The position numbers and the translations under genes were made by a program. Below, piece after piece: positions 38,101-50,100 of a stretch of DNA of 64,000 nucleotides (positions within the stretch are counted from its first letter, which is position 1; every line of letters starts with the position of its first letter). The notes under the pieces were generated by a model. It was given only the letters and a program-made list of their open reading frames with translations, searched no databases and had not been told where the DNA came from. This DNA comes from Puffinus mauretanicus (taxonomy: Eukaryota > Chordata > Aves > Procellariiformes > Procellariidae): the NCBI GenBank assembly GCA_023333565.1, contig JAJKFH010003354.1, positions 372,001 to 436,000 on the forward strand, read 5' to 3'.

Positions 38101-41100
38101 AAAGGTGGTGTCATTAGAAGATGGGATGCTTCAGACATGGGAGTTATTTTGAGTTTCTCTGGCTCCCAGTCAATGCATGTTTCTTCCTTTTTCACAGCTT
38201 CTGATCTTTCCCAGGAGCTGTTATCAGCAGCTTCTAGATCATATCGAGTGACAGGACTGAGCGCCAAAGAAATGTATTTGTTTTCTATAAGACCAGTCTT
38301 TGGAGATACGGAGGGACCAGAGACAACACTCCTTGGGCAAACAGGTATGAAGGCTGGCGTTTTACCTAGGTAACTATTACTGAGGCTAATTTCTTGGCTT
38401 CTCTACCCTTCATAACTAAAAGAGATTTAACATACACCTTTTTTTGTTTGCCTCTTACAGTGGGACCTCACAGAGATTCACCTGCGCCGGTCGCTCCAGT
38501 GACTTCTGCAAAATTGGATACGATGAGATCCCCATCCATATCTCCTAGCAATGTGGGGACCACTCTTCTTCCACTGGCCACCACCACAAAGCTACCACTG
38601 GCCCCAGAGACCCCATTATCGACCACTGTAGTGTCTGCACTGCTGACAACTCTCCCTGGGCCAAGTGAGTGTGTATCCATGTGTGATTTGACGACGATGT
38701 AGCAGTAGGTCAAAACCCCTAGGGACCATGGTCTTCTCTGATCTCAGGAGCCAAAACTAGTCTTTATTCCTTGAGTAGTGAGAGCGGACAATGTCAGGGA
38801 AAGGGAAGACACAAACTCCATAAAATGCAGTGAAGCTCTCAGTGCTACCCTGTGGGGTGAAGGTGCTGCCCGCTCACTCACTGACGCTTGGCATCACAAG
38901 AGGGAGCTGTGCTTGGGTTTGTTTTGTTGCTTTGAACACAAAGAAACACGCTTCTGCTTTAGGACCCCCCAGCTTACAGAGATCCTCTCTTCCCTCTGCA
39001 GTCTGTGGCAAGTTCAAAGCAGACATTGGGTTCCTGGTGGATGAGTCCTCGAGTATTGGCCAGAGCAATTTCAATAAAGTGAAGGATTTCCTCTTCCGGA
39101 TCATTTCCTATTTCCCTAAGATTGGGCCTGAAGGGACACAGGCAAGATTTTGTTATTCTATTTCCTAAAGGTGTTTTCCTTCCAAGTGTTCACCTTTTGC
39201 TCACCCCTGCGATGACAGCAGTCTGCTCGCTCACACGGTGTGGCTCAGAAAAGCGAAGTGCTCTGCCTAAAGACATGTGCGTGTCCAACAAAGACATGAA
39301 TAAAAGTCTCCTAAATCTCAGCCTACTCATTTGCATATATTTCCATTTCTTGGTTATTTTTCCAAGAGCAAGTCGTCAGGAATAAAGCAAATCCCAGACC
39401 TACTGAAACACTGTCTAGGTTATGTGGGTCCCCTTCTAGGACCCCGTTTCTGCCCACATCCAGACTGCTAGTGGGTGGGGGCCCAGATGGGAGATGCAGC
39501 ACACACCAGCAGCTGCATCCTCCAGACAAGCAGAGGACCAGATCCCCAGGCCACGCTGTGAAACACCTCAAGGGCAAATGAAGCCTACAGCGTTAAGCAA
39601 CAACTCAGCAAAGCCAACTGGAAGACTCAGTAGATAATTTGTGTTTAATTAATGTGATATCTGAACAGCTCTTTGAAAGGGAGACCCACATAGCTTACTT
39701 TCAGTTGATCAGGAATGGGGAGCTTCTTGCACTCTTTACTTACAGGTAGTCTTGAAGGTGTAGGCACATGTTGAAGTTACCCTGGGGTAACAAATAATTC
39801 TGGGGAAACGAAGACGTTTTGATTTAGATGGCTATAGTATCAGCTGAGTAGCTGGCCTCCTTTTGCACTCAATGGAGATCAAGGGTTTAATTCAGGAGGG
39901 ATGGGTGCTGCCATGGGTGCTGCTGCACCAGGAGATGCTCCCATGAGCTACCTAAAATGTGCAGGTCTTCCATCAGTCCTGTGCTGTTTGTTTCCACCAG
40001 CCTGTGCAGAAATCTCTGATGCCCTAGAAAGTCTGAAATAGTACCTTGCCCATGTTTAAGCATACGGATTGTGCCCTATGTGCCTGCCAACCTGACAGCC
40101 ATTTTTGTGCCTGTTTTCAGTCTGCAAGAAACACAATCTCTTTCCCCTCTCGTTGCACCGCAACTAGTTGTATTATCTAACTCAAGGCAGTTTATTGAGT
40201 GATGGCACGTTTGCTGCGTGCCTAAGCCCTCCACGTTTTTTAACCTCCTTTTTCTTTGGCAGGTTGCTGTTGCGCAATACAGCGAGGAACCCAGGGCAGC
40301 CTTCCACTTCAACCAGCACCGGGACCGCAACAGCGCCCTGAAAGCCATCAAGGGACTGCGCTATGCTGGAGGCAACACAAAAACAGGTGTGTATGGGTGA
40401 GCCGTGCACATGGGGTGGACCTTCTGGACCAAGACAGAGTGTTTTGAACCCATTTACCTGGTTAGAAAGTTATGGCCCAAAGTTCTTCAAAATTGGAGAA
40501 GAGAGGATTGAATTTAGTTTTATTTCCAGGGCTGGTCTTTCCAACTAGCCTGGTGTCCTTTATCCATGTCCTAGTTTTACTACTGGGTTTCTCTTCATTA
40601 TTTTATAACTTTGCCTGCACTTGAAGGACGTTTTTATGCCTGGCTTGGAGACAAAGCCATAAGCATTAGGTAAGGATAGTTAATGCTGATGCATCCTTAT
40701 TGCCCACTGTATGCACATTTTAATCAGCAAATTGCAACAATTATTGCCTTGTTACCCTAACAACAAAACAATGTGCCCCGTCCTATTTTCATGGTGTGTC
40801 GTCACGTAAATGTCCTTTGTTCACCTCCATTGTACAAATAACACAGCTCTTCATTTGCTCAGCGTCTTGGAAATTCAGACGCTTTCCTGATGTAGTTAAA
40901 AAACTCAGAATCAGATAGCACTTTCCACCTACTCGTTCCCAGCACAACAGTGGGTATACCTGGTTCCCTGAAGGCACACGAGCAGTAATATTAAATTGAA
41001 GGTAGTTAGTTTTAACTTTACCCTTTTTAAATGGCCCACTTAAATGTATTCCCATCAGCCAACATAAAGGGAAGCCTTGAGGCACCCCTATAGGGCTTAT

Positions 41101-44100
41101 ATACCTCATTCTGGCTCAGTGGCATTGGTCAGGAACACAGAAAAATGGGGCTGATCAAAATACAAGAATTTTGATGGGACTGGTTAGGGAAAGCAGAGGT
41201 GAAATTGCTCAGATTGCAGACTTCTAGGTAACCTTGCCTCTGATCTTCCTTTTTATGGAGGTTGTGTCAATAGAGGCGTTTTGCCCCTCATAGGAATCTT
41301 TCCATACTGTTTTGGGGCTTCTTAACAATTTCAGTTTGGGGGAGTGTTCTTTGTGAAACTTTACTGGTCTTTCTAAAGAAATTTGGAAATGAGCATTCTG
41401 TAGGTTTTTTTCCTAAAATGCAAGGAAAATGCTTCAAATCTCCTGAAAGTATTTTTTTTTCCTTTCCTTGGTAGCGTTGGGTTGACGGTTGGACTCGATG
41501 ATCTTAGAGGTCTTTTACAACCTTAATGATTTTATGATTCTATGATTCTTTCCTCAAAAGACATTGCCCCATGCTAGGGGCTACTATCCATTTATGGGGC
41601 CACACCGAATGCCCTTTTTTCTCCATCTGTGGAAGGAGACCCACAGTCCTCACCCGCAGACCGAGCAGGCAGATTTACACCATCCCTCTCCATGTTTGCC
41701 CAGGTCGTGGTTTAGCCTACATGCTAAAGGAGATATTTCAGTCCTCCAGAGGGATGAGACAAGATTTCCCTCATGTCCTGGTCCTCATGACTGATGGGCG
41801 ATCCCAGGATGATGTGTTGCCACCATCCAGAGTAGCCCATGCTTTGGGTAAGAGTTGCCCTTTTGCATTTTCCTGAGGCCTTGGTTCCCCATGAATTTCC
41901 AGGGGGTTGAGGGTGGTACATTATGTGATGTGTGCACTTTGAGTTGGCTTTCTTCACTCCTTTCTTCACTTCCTTTCTTCTTTCTGTTCCTAGCTTGAGT
42001 GTCTTGGTTTGCTATAACTCACACACGCTGCTCTAGGTGAGTTCTCACATGGCTACTGGAGTACCTAATTCCAGCAGAGATTATTAACAGGAAGATTGTG
42101 ATGAGGTGTTTGGAAACTCTGATCTCAAACATTTTTGCTTCCGTTGAGTAAGCGATGTGTTTCAGGGATCCGCGTCATTGCTGTGGGTGTCTCAGGAGCT
42201 GACCCCGTCGAGCTCAACAGCATCTTGCTGCAGCAGAACCTCCAGAACGTTTTCTATGTCAGCACGTTTGACGACTTTCCCCAGATCCTCCGAGAGCTGA
42301 TAGAAGTCATTTGTTCTGCTGACCCTCAGGCTTCAGGGGCCCAGCTACCATCTGGGGAGGTGAGCTGCTTCACAGCCCTTTGAATATAAGTGAGCTTACG
42401 CGGCACGGGTCATGCACAAGGGCAATCTTCTTCCCCGAGCAAAGTTTCAAAGCAAAGTCAGAACACATTTAGGACACTGAGTCCAATCCTGACCTCACTT
42501 ACTGTCTAACCCTAGAGATAAGGAACAAAATCTTTGAAATCAAGGGAGTGGAACTGGGGAAGCCAGAATACAGCTTTGAAAGTTTTGTTGCATAAGGCCA
42601 CTGCAGGGGCAAAGCATTTGCGTGTATTATAAACTCATTGCCCTTTTCTAACTCTGGTCAATGGGTCATTGGTATGGATGTGAGCTCAACTGCAGAGTAT
42701 CTCCAACAGCGATATTTTATGGCTGTTTCAATGAAAAGATTGGTGATATAAAAGTGCAGTGACCTCTTGAGACCTGTTGAAGGTTGGTGTTTGATGTCTG
42801 GTTCCAAAACCTGGAGGATCACTAATCTAAGCCAAACTCCATGCTGTAGGTTGCCAGACATGAAGCTGACAAGCAATTGCCATTTGGTGACACAGAGAGG
42901 AAGCCACACATCCCTGATCCATCATCAGCTGAACCACATACCCAAAAAGAAGAAGAGGCTTGTGGTCCTTGGTGTTTAAAGGTGAGAATGAGTTCACTGG
43001 TGTCTGTTCAGGGTATATTTCAAAGAAACATATTGATCACTGCTCTGATCAGGTTGCTTCTCATACCTGTGTGGTGTGCAGTGGAGTTATATCAGTGTCA
43101 AGACCTTTAACTTTGGAAACCATGTCCGTGTTTGGAGAGGTCATCCTAGAAGCTGCCATTTCAGCATGGGAAATGCAGCAACCTCCTGTGCTCCTTCCCA
43201 ACAAACCAATGAAATGCAGGTCTTCCATAGATCCTGCTTCATATCTGCCAGCCCCATGCAGGTGTCACAGATGTTCTGTGGCATCTCACTTAGCTCTAGA
43301 CTCCATGTGAGCCACTGAACAGACCACCAAGCTGCCAACTGCTCCTTACTTCAGAAATAAAAATGTTGGGAGGCAAATCTACCCACTTCTCCTACCAAGG
43401 AGAAAGCCAGAGGACATGAAGAACAGTAGGACAGCCCCAGAGCCCATGTGCTGGTCTAGTGAGTTTACTGACGTGGCTGTAGCCAGCAAGTCTGAACAGT
43501 CTATGTTAGCTTCACTGGAGAAAATGAGAGTCTTCATAATAGTTGGTGGACAGCTAGTCAGTGTGGTCAGCAAAGTCTGGTCATGCTTCAGTTCATAGGT
43601 AGGTGTCCACACCGGCAGAATAGCTTAGGTGGTGATGTTTATGCTATGGCAGTCTAAAATTAGGTGAGATGAATTTTGTCCATGGATGGTTGAATCAGGG
43701 TTTTTATTTCATCTCTGCCAAACTCCTTTCCACTATTTCATCTCTGCCACTCCTTTCCAAACTCCAGTTTCTCTGATGGGGGAGAAGAATTGCATTGACA
43801 CTACCCTGACGTCTTGCAGATATGTAACCAAGAATAGAGTCTCTCTGAGCCAAAAAGAAGATCCTGAATTATAGGTGTAACATGGACCAAGACTTCATGA
43901 GGCACCGATACGCTCCCTGACTGCATTTTGTCCTCTCACAACTCTGTGTTCTCCATCCTGTTCTCCCAATGTCAAGACAGAAGCCGGAGACGCGATAAAT
44001 AATGCATGACCTCCAAGGGGCTTTAAATAGTCTAAGGATATGAACAGGTCTCCTGGATGGTCAACCTTGCTTCTTTCTTCTGTTGCATAAGCCAAGAGTT

Positions 44101-47100
44101 GTGCTAGTCTGCATTTCATGGTCACTCTGGTTTGGGTTTGCCATTCTTTGGCAGATAATAATTTCATTATCATTTGTTCTATTTTCCTTTTGCTTTCAAG
44201 AGCTTCAGGGGCTCACCAGCTCATGGAGGCTATGACCCATACAGCTTTACTACAAAGGGCGAGAAAGGAGAGAGGGTGAGTCCACCAGCATGAACCATCC
44301 ACTCGGTTAATTAATATGCAGCTAAATGATTAGAACCAAGAAAGAGATCTAGCAAAGAATCATCTTCAGATCTTTTATGTTGGTGTTTTGATATATCCTG
44401 CTCCCTGCTGGCTTTGAAAATCAGGCAAAAGGGAACGGACACGTGCGTGTGTGCTGGCAACTGGGGACTCCCTCAAGCGGTACAGAAGGCTAGTGCTGCA
44501 TGAAGCTGTTTGCAGGTCTGGACCATAACCTGCATGCTGTTACTTTCCACTTATTTAGGGTCTACCTGGGAAGGATGGCATTCCTGGGCTGCCGGGCAGA
44601 CCGGGGCGGACAGGTCCTCCTGGTCCCCCTGGACTCATGGTAGGTATTTTTTTTAACAAGCCGTGTCAAAGTACCATTTAAGGGAAAAGCAAACATGGCT
44701 CTCAAATCTTTCTCTCTCTCCTGTTTTGCAGGGTCTCCCTGGCATCCAAGGTGATATTGTAAGTATTTTGAACGCAGCAAAGATCATCAATACAGTGGGA
44801 CCCTAAAGCTTTGCTTTTCAAGCCTTTCGAAGGCCAGTTGTGCTGAGCAGGACAGGAGAATCAAGTGACCCATTTTGCCTTCATGAAGGGCTATTGCTGT
44901 CACCGAATAGCTCCAAATTGGTTTCCTTCTGTTCAGAGATCTGGCAAATAATGCAATACAACATTTCTAACCAAGTAACCCTCAATGAACCAGAGCTGTC
45001 CAGAAAAAGGCCAAGGACTATGAACTCTGCCTTCAGTCATATATACATATATATTTGGAAGAGGACCTGGAGGTGCTGGTCGACAGCCGGCTGAACATGA
45101 GCCGGCAGTGTGCCCAGGTGGCCAAGAAGGCCAACGGCATCCTGGCCTGTATCAGAACTAGTGTGGCCAGCAGGAGCAGGGAGGTGATCGTGCCCCTGTA
45201 CGCGGCACTGGTGAGGCCGCACCTCGAATCCTGTGTTCAGTTTTGGGCCCCTCACCCAAGAAGGACATGGAGGTGCTGGAGCGTGTCCAGAGGAGGGCAA
45301 CGAAGCTGGTGAAGGGCCTGGAGCACAAGTCTGATGGGGAGCGGCTGAGGGAACTGGGGTTGTTCAGCCTGGAGAAGAGGAGGCTGAGGGGAGACCTCAT
45401 CGTGCTCTACAACTCCCTGAAAGGAGGTTGTAGCGAGGTGGGGGATGGTCTCTTCCCCAAAGAGGTCTCTTCACCTTCTCCCAAGTAACAAGCCACAGGA
45501 CAAGAGGAAATGGCCTCAAGTTGCACCAGGGGAGGTTTAGATTGGACATTAGGAAAAATTTCTTCACTGAAAGAGTGGTCAGGCCTTGGAACAGGCTGCC
45601 CAGGGAAGTGGTGGAGTCACCATCCCTGGAGGTATTTAAAAGACGTGTAGATGTGGTGCTTAGGGACATGGTTTAGTGGTGGACGTGGCAGTGTTAAGTT
45701 AACAGTTGGATTCGATGATCTTAAAGGTCTTTTCCAACCTAAATGATTCTATGATTCTATTCTACGATTCTATCATATATCAGTCCTACTGCATAATCAC
45801 CAGCAGCATCTTTTGCTCACAGACTTCCCATACACAAATTGTTCACACAACAGTCCATAGCATTGCTTGGAAAACACGCGTCTAGCTAGACCAGCGAAAC
45901 CTCACGTGCCCTTGTTTTGCTGTACTAATTGCTCCATGCTGTTGATGTCATTGGTGATGGCACAGCAGTCACAAGTGTCCCTCCCCTGCTTTTACCGGGG
46001 CTCTATTAGTAGACAACTGTGTTTGACCAGCTAAATCACCCTCAGCTCCGAGGGCTATATTGACAAGGGGCTGGTACCAGGTTGCCCAGGTCATTTGAGA
46101 TGCCCTAGGATTTCCAAGGCAACCATGCAGGAATGATAAAATATGGGACTTAATGAACACTTCTGAAGTGAGAGCTGGAGGCCAGGCAGGTATCAGAGAG
46201 CATGACGAATGGCACAAGACACCAGTGCATGTGTAATGGAACAACTGAGCCCCTGACCTCTGTTGGCTGCAATGGGGTGTAAACAGCAAGCTCTTGTGCA
46301 GAAACATTTCAGTGGCACTGTTTGGAACTTAACTCCATCTTTTGGGCTCGATACAGTTGCTTAAAGAATCCTCTCATGTCATTTGAGATGCCCTGCTATC
46401 CTACCCATCCTCCAGCTGATGCTCCAGAAGCACACAGGTCTCCCATAAATCCTGCATGATGTCTACCAGCCCTGTGCCTTGGGTACCTGGGGATATCTCA
46501 GATATCCCAGGACACCCATGTTTGGGCATCTGGATCAAACTGCCGGTGTCTGTGATGAGGTGGCACCTATAACAAGGGTTGTGACGTACGTGAGCCGTGG
46601 TTTGCATGGATCACAGTGGTCTTACACAAACCACTGCAGCCACTGAAAGCCCCTTCTGACTCGTTTACCTTCTCTTGGTGGGTTAAATAAGCAGCAACTC
46701 CTTATTCCTCACAGCTTCCCACAGTGCTTGAATGTACTACACTGTTACTACATTAGGTGTCCATCCTACATGCACCCATCACTAGAGAGGGACATATAAC
46801 ACACCCACGGGTGACACATACATATTTCTCATCAATGTTGGGACCAAAATCCACTTCTAGGAACCTATTTTCATGACCACTTTAAAAGCGAATCAAATTT
46901 TATTAAACACACGTCTGTAACTTGAACATCCCACAATGATGGTCTTGCGGGTGCTTTGCTGTTTAATGCTGCAGGATTTATTTTTAATTCCAGGGATCTC
47001 CTGGCTATCCTGGACCAGTTGGGCCAAAAGGAGACAGAGTGAGTTTCATTCCTGGGTTTCATTGGGCAAAAACTATTATATTGCTCTGATCTCTGATGTC

Positions 47101-50100
47101 TAAGCATTTGTACAGTGACCTTTGGTGAATATGACCTTCTGAGCTATATGCAACTAGCCCTACACTGCTAGTCTTCAGCTTGGGGAGTTGTCCTTCAGCT
47201 TCGCTAGGAGGAATCTAAGGTCTTTATGGAGAAAAGTGCTCAGTCCTTCTCACAGGCCCTTGGCACATTTCAGTTGGTTATTGCAGAAGGAGGTATTGCT
47301 TGGTTGGGTCGTTCTGCCCTTCTGAGTTTCCACTATGAACAAGCCTCTTTGCCTACATTTAGGACACAAAAAGGTAAGGCTTCAAGACCAGTTGTGGCAG
47401 ATCCCAGAAGCAGTTGTCCTGTCCTTCCCCCATCCCTCAATGCACATTCCTTCTCCTTCCTTGCATCCACCTGAGCTGTCTGTATAGCTACAGATCAGGG
47501 AGTGAAAGCCAACCTCCTTTTTTTCCCTGGGATTAATTTTCTGCCACACCAGTAAGCAGAGCTCATGTCATGGCCATGTGGTTTCTGGTATCTCTGCAGA
47601 AGAGTTGCTGCAAGCAGATCGTTTGGGTTTGCAGCGTAGGGAGGGGCTGTTTGGTTCTGAAGTCACTTACACTGATCATGAAATTACCCCCTAAATTATG
47701 AAACTGCCTTATTGCACCTGGGCCTCCCAACGCAGCTCAACATGTGTCTTCCTCCCCTTGTGTGCAGGGCGAACCAGGCTATGTCCTGGGAGGAGTGGAG
47801 GTGATTCCTGGCCGAAATGGGCAGCCTGGCCCCGCTGTGAGTATCATACCCCAGGTGTGGTGGACCCTCCAGCCCCTCAAGGGCTGGCAGAGAAGTGAAG
47901 GGAGCTGGGAGAGAGCCCACGTCCCTCCCTCTCCTGGTTTTCGTTGTTGCAGGGACAGAAAGGGCAGCCAGGCGTTCCTGGGGTAGCAGGACCACCAGGA
48001 CTACCAGGGCCACAGGGGCCACCAGGGATCTCCATCAAGGTGAGCATGATGATTTGAAGCATGGTTCTGTGATGTTGTACCACAGAAGGAGGAGACCCGG
48101 CATAGTCCAGGGTCCCTGGATACTCTGTTCATTCAAGGGCCGTGGGAACACACATTTCTTCTCTCCATCATGGGATTCTCCCATTGAGGAATAAAAGGAA
48201 GAACTCTGCAAAACGTTCCCATCATCAGGGCCCTGCTGTCCAACACAGCGGGAATCGATGATGGAGCTTGAAAAAGTTACGGTCAGCTTTGTCTGACACA
48301 GGGTCAAATTCAGTGGCCACTAACACTTTTCCAGCTCCAGGTGCCTAGGAAGGTTGTTTGGTGGCTGGAGTGAAATACCCAGGGTCACTTGTGCTGTGCA
48401 CAGCCAAAACTGGACTGATGGTCGTCACCAAATGTCTCCTTGCACTGAGGATGGGCCAAAAAGTCTCAGCAGAGATCAAGAGACCTAAATTCTCCTCCTC
48501 TACCCTAAGGGAGTGTTGTCATCAGATTTTGCAGGTTGAGGTGTCTGGAGCATGCAAGATAGCAGACACCTCTACTAAAGTTCTGGGTTCCCTTGGGGGG
48601 TGGGAGTTTTGGTCTCTGGGCTTGTCAGCCTGCAGGAGCTTTTTGCTGGGACTAGGTTCAGAGAGGACCCCCTCTCTAAATTACCACCCCATGGTAATTC
48701 TCCTTGTCTTTTGTGTTTCAGGGTGAACCAGGGGATTCAGGTCTCAGGGTAAGTACTTGAGATTGGCTTTCACTTCTGCATGTGATGAGAAGCCTTTTTT
48801 ATTATTATTTCTAAGCTGCCCAATAGGCTCTGGTTTCCATACTTACCAGATGTCCATCAAGACCCAAAAGGACTGCTGGGACACACAGTAAGACTGTCCT
48901 GTGCTTCGTGCAGGGCCCTCGCGGGAGGAATGGCCTCAAGGGTGACAGAGGAGGCGTGGGAGAGCCGGTGAGTGGTCCACCGATGGCCAGTTGCTAAGGA
49001 AGAGCTGCCAGCCACGGTGGGAAAGGGCTGTTGGCCTCGGGATGCCCTCTGCCACCTGGGCTGTACAACCACCTCACAAACACCTCTGGGGCGTACAATT
49101 GCCTACAACAAGGGACAATGTCTACTGCCAGTTCTCATCAGTTGCCACTTTGGGATGTTTCACTCCGCTGATGAGGGCTGGCAGATTAAGGAGGGCCAAT
49201 TAAGCATTTCTCACTTTGTCAGCTTCATCCTGTTGACCCGTCACTCAGGAATTGCCAAAAGGGCAATGTTAGAAACCCAGTAAAGACATGAGATAACAGT
49301 CTTTCGTTTTGCCAAAAGCAAGGACATGCTGTTCCTCACGGCACAGAGCAAAGCTGTGAGAAGTGCATCCAACACTCTGCTCACCATGATGCTAAACTCT
49401 GTGATGTAGACAGTCATGTTGGCAGATGATAAAAAATGTCACCTGATGAAGGCTACTCCAAAGCGACAGTGATTCACCCTTGAGCCCCCACTGTCTCCAC
49501 CACCCATGGAGCAGCTGAGTGTAACCCTGCTCCTTTCTACATGCTCCTACCTCATGCAACACTACAGGCTTGGGGAAGAGCGGCTGGAAAGCTGCCCGGA
49601 TGAAAAGGACCTGGGGGTGCTGGTTGACAGCCGGCTGAACATGAGCTGGCAGTGTGCCCAGGTGGCCAAGAAGGCCAACGGCATCCTGGCCTGTATCAGA
49701 AATAGTGTGGCCAGCAGGAGCAGGGAGGTGACCGTGCCCCTGTACTCGGCACTGGTGAGGCCGCACCTCGAATCCTGTGTTCAGTTTTGGGCCCCTCACT
49801 ACAAGAAGGACATGGAGGTGCTGGAGCGTGTCCAGAGAAGAGCAGCGAAGCTGGTGAAGGGCCTGGAGCACAAGTCTGATGGGGAGCGGCTGAGGGAACT
49901 GGGGTTGTTTAACCTGGAGAAGAGGAGGCTGAGGGGAGACCTCATCGCGCTCTAGAACTTTCTGAAGGGAGGTTGTAGTGAGGTGGGGGTTGGTCTCTTC
50001 TCCCGGGTAACAAGCGATAGGACGAGAGGAAATGGCCTCAAGTTGTGCCAGGGGAGGTTTAGATTGGACATTAGGAAAAAATTCTTTCCTGAAAGAGTGG

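Noticed and set aside
39142..39160. GT dinucleotide downstream (TTTTGTTATT) as the donor of exon 21
   Set aside because: It would add 13 bases and shift the phase against the next exon, while CAG|GCAAGA keeps the conserved vWA sequence in frame.
47361..47380. 11-base micro-exon between CATTTAG and GTAAGG
   Set aside because: Its length would break the phase-0 pattern shared by all neighbouring helix exons, and it encodes no Gly-X-Y triplet.
49506..49955. 149-codon plus-strand frame in intron 33
   Set aside because: It is also CR1 reverse-transcriptase sequence, interrupted by a stop, and not part of the collagen transcript.
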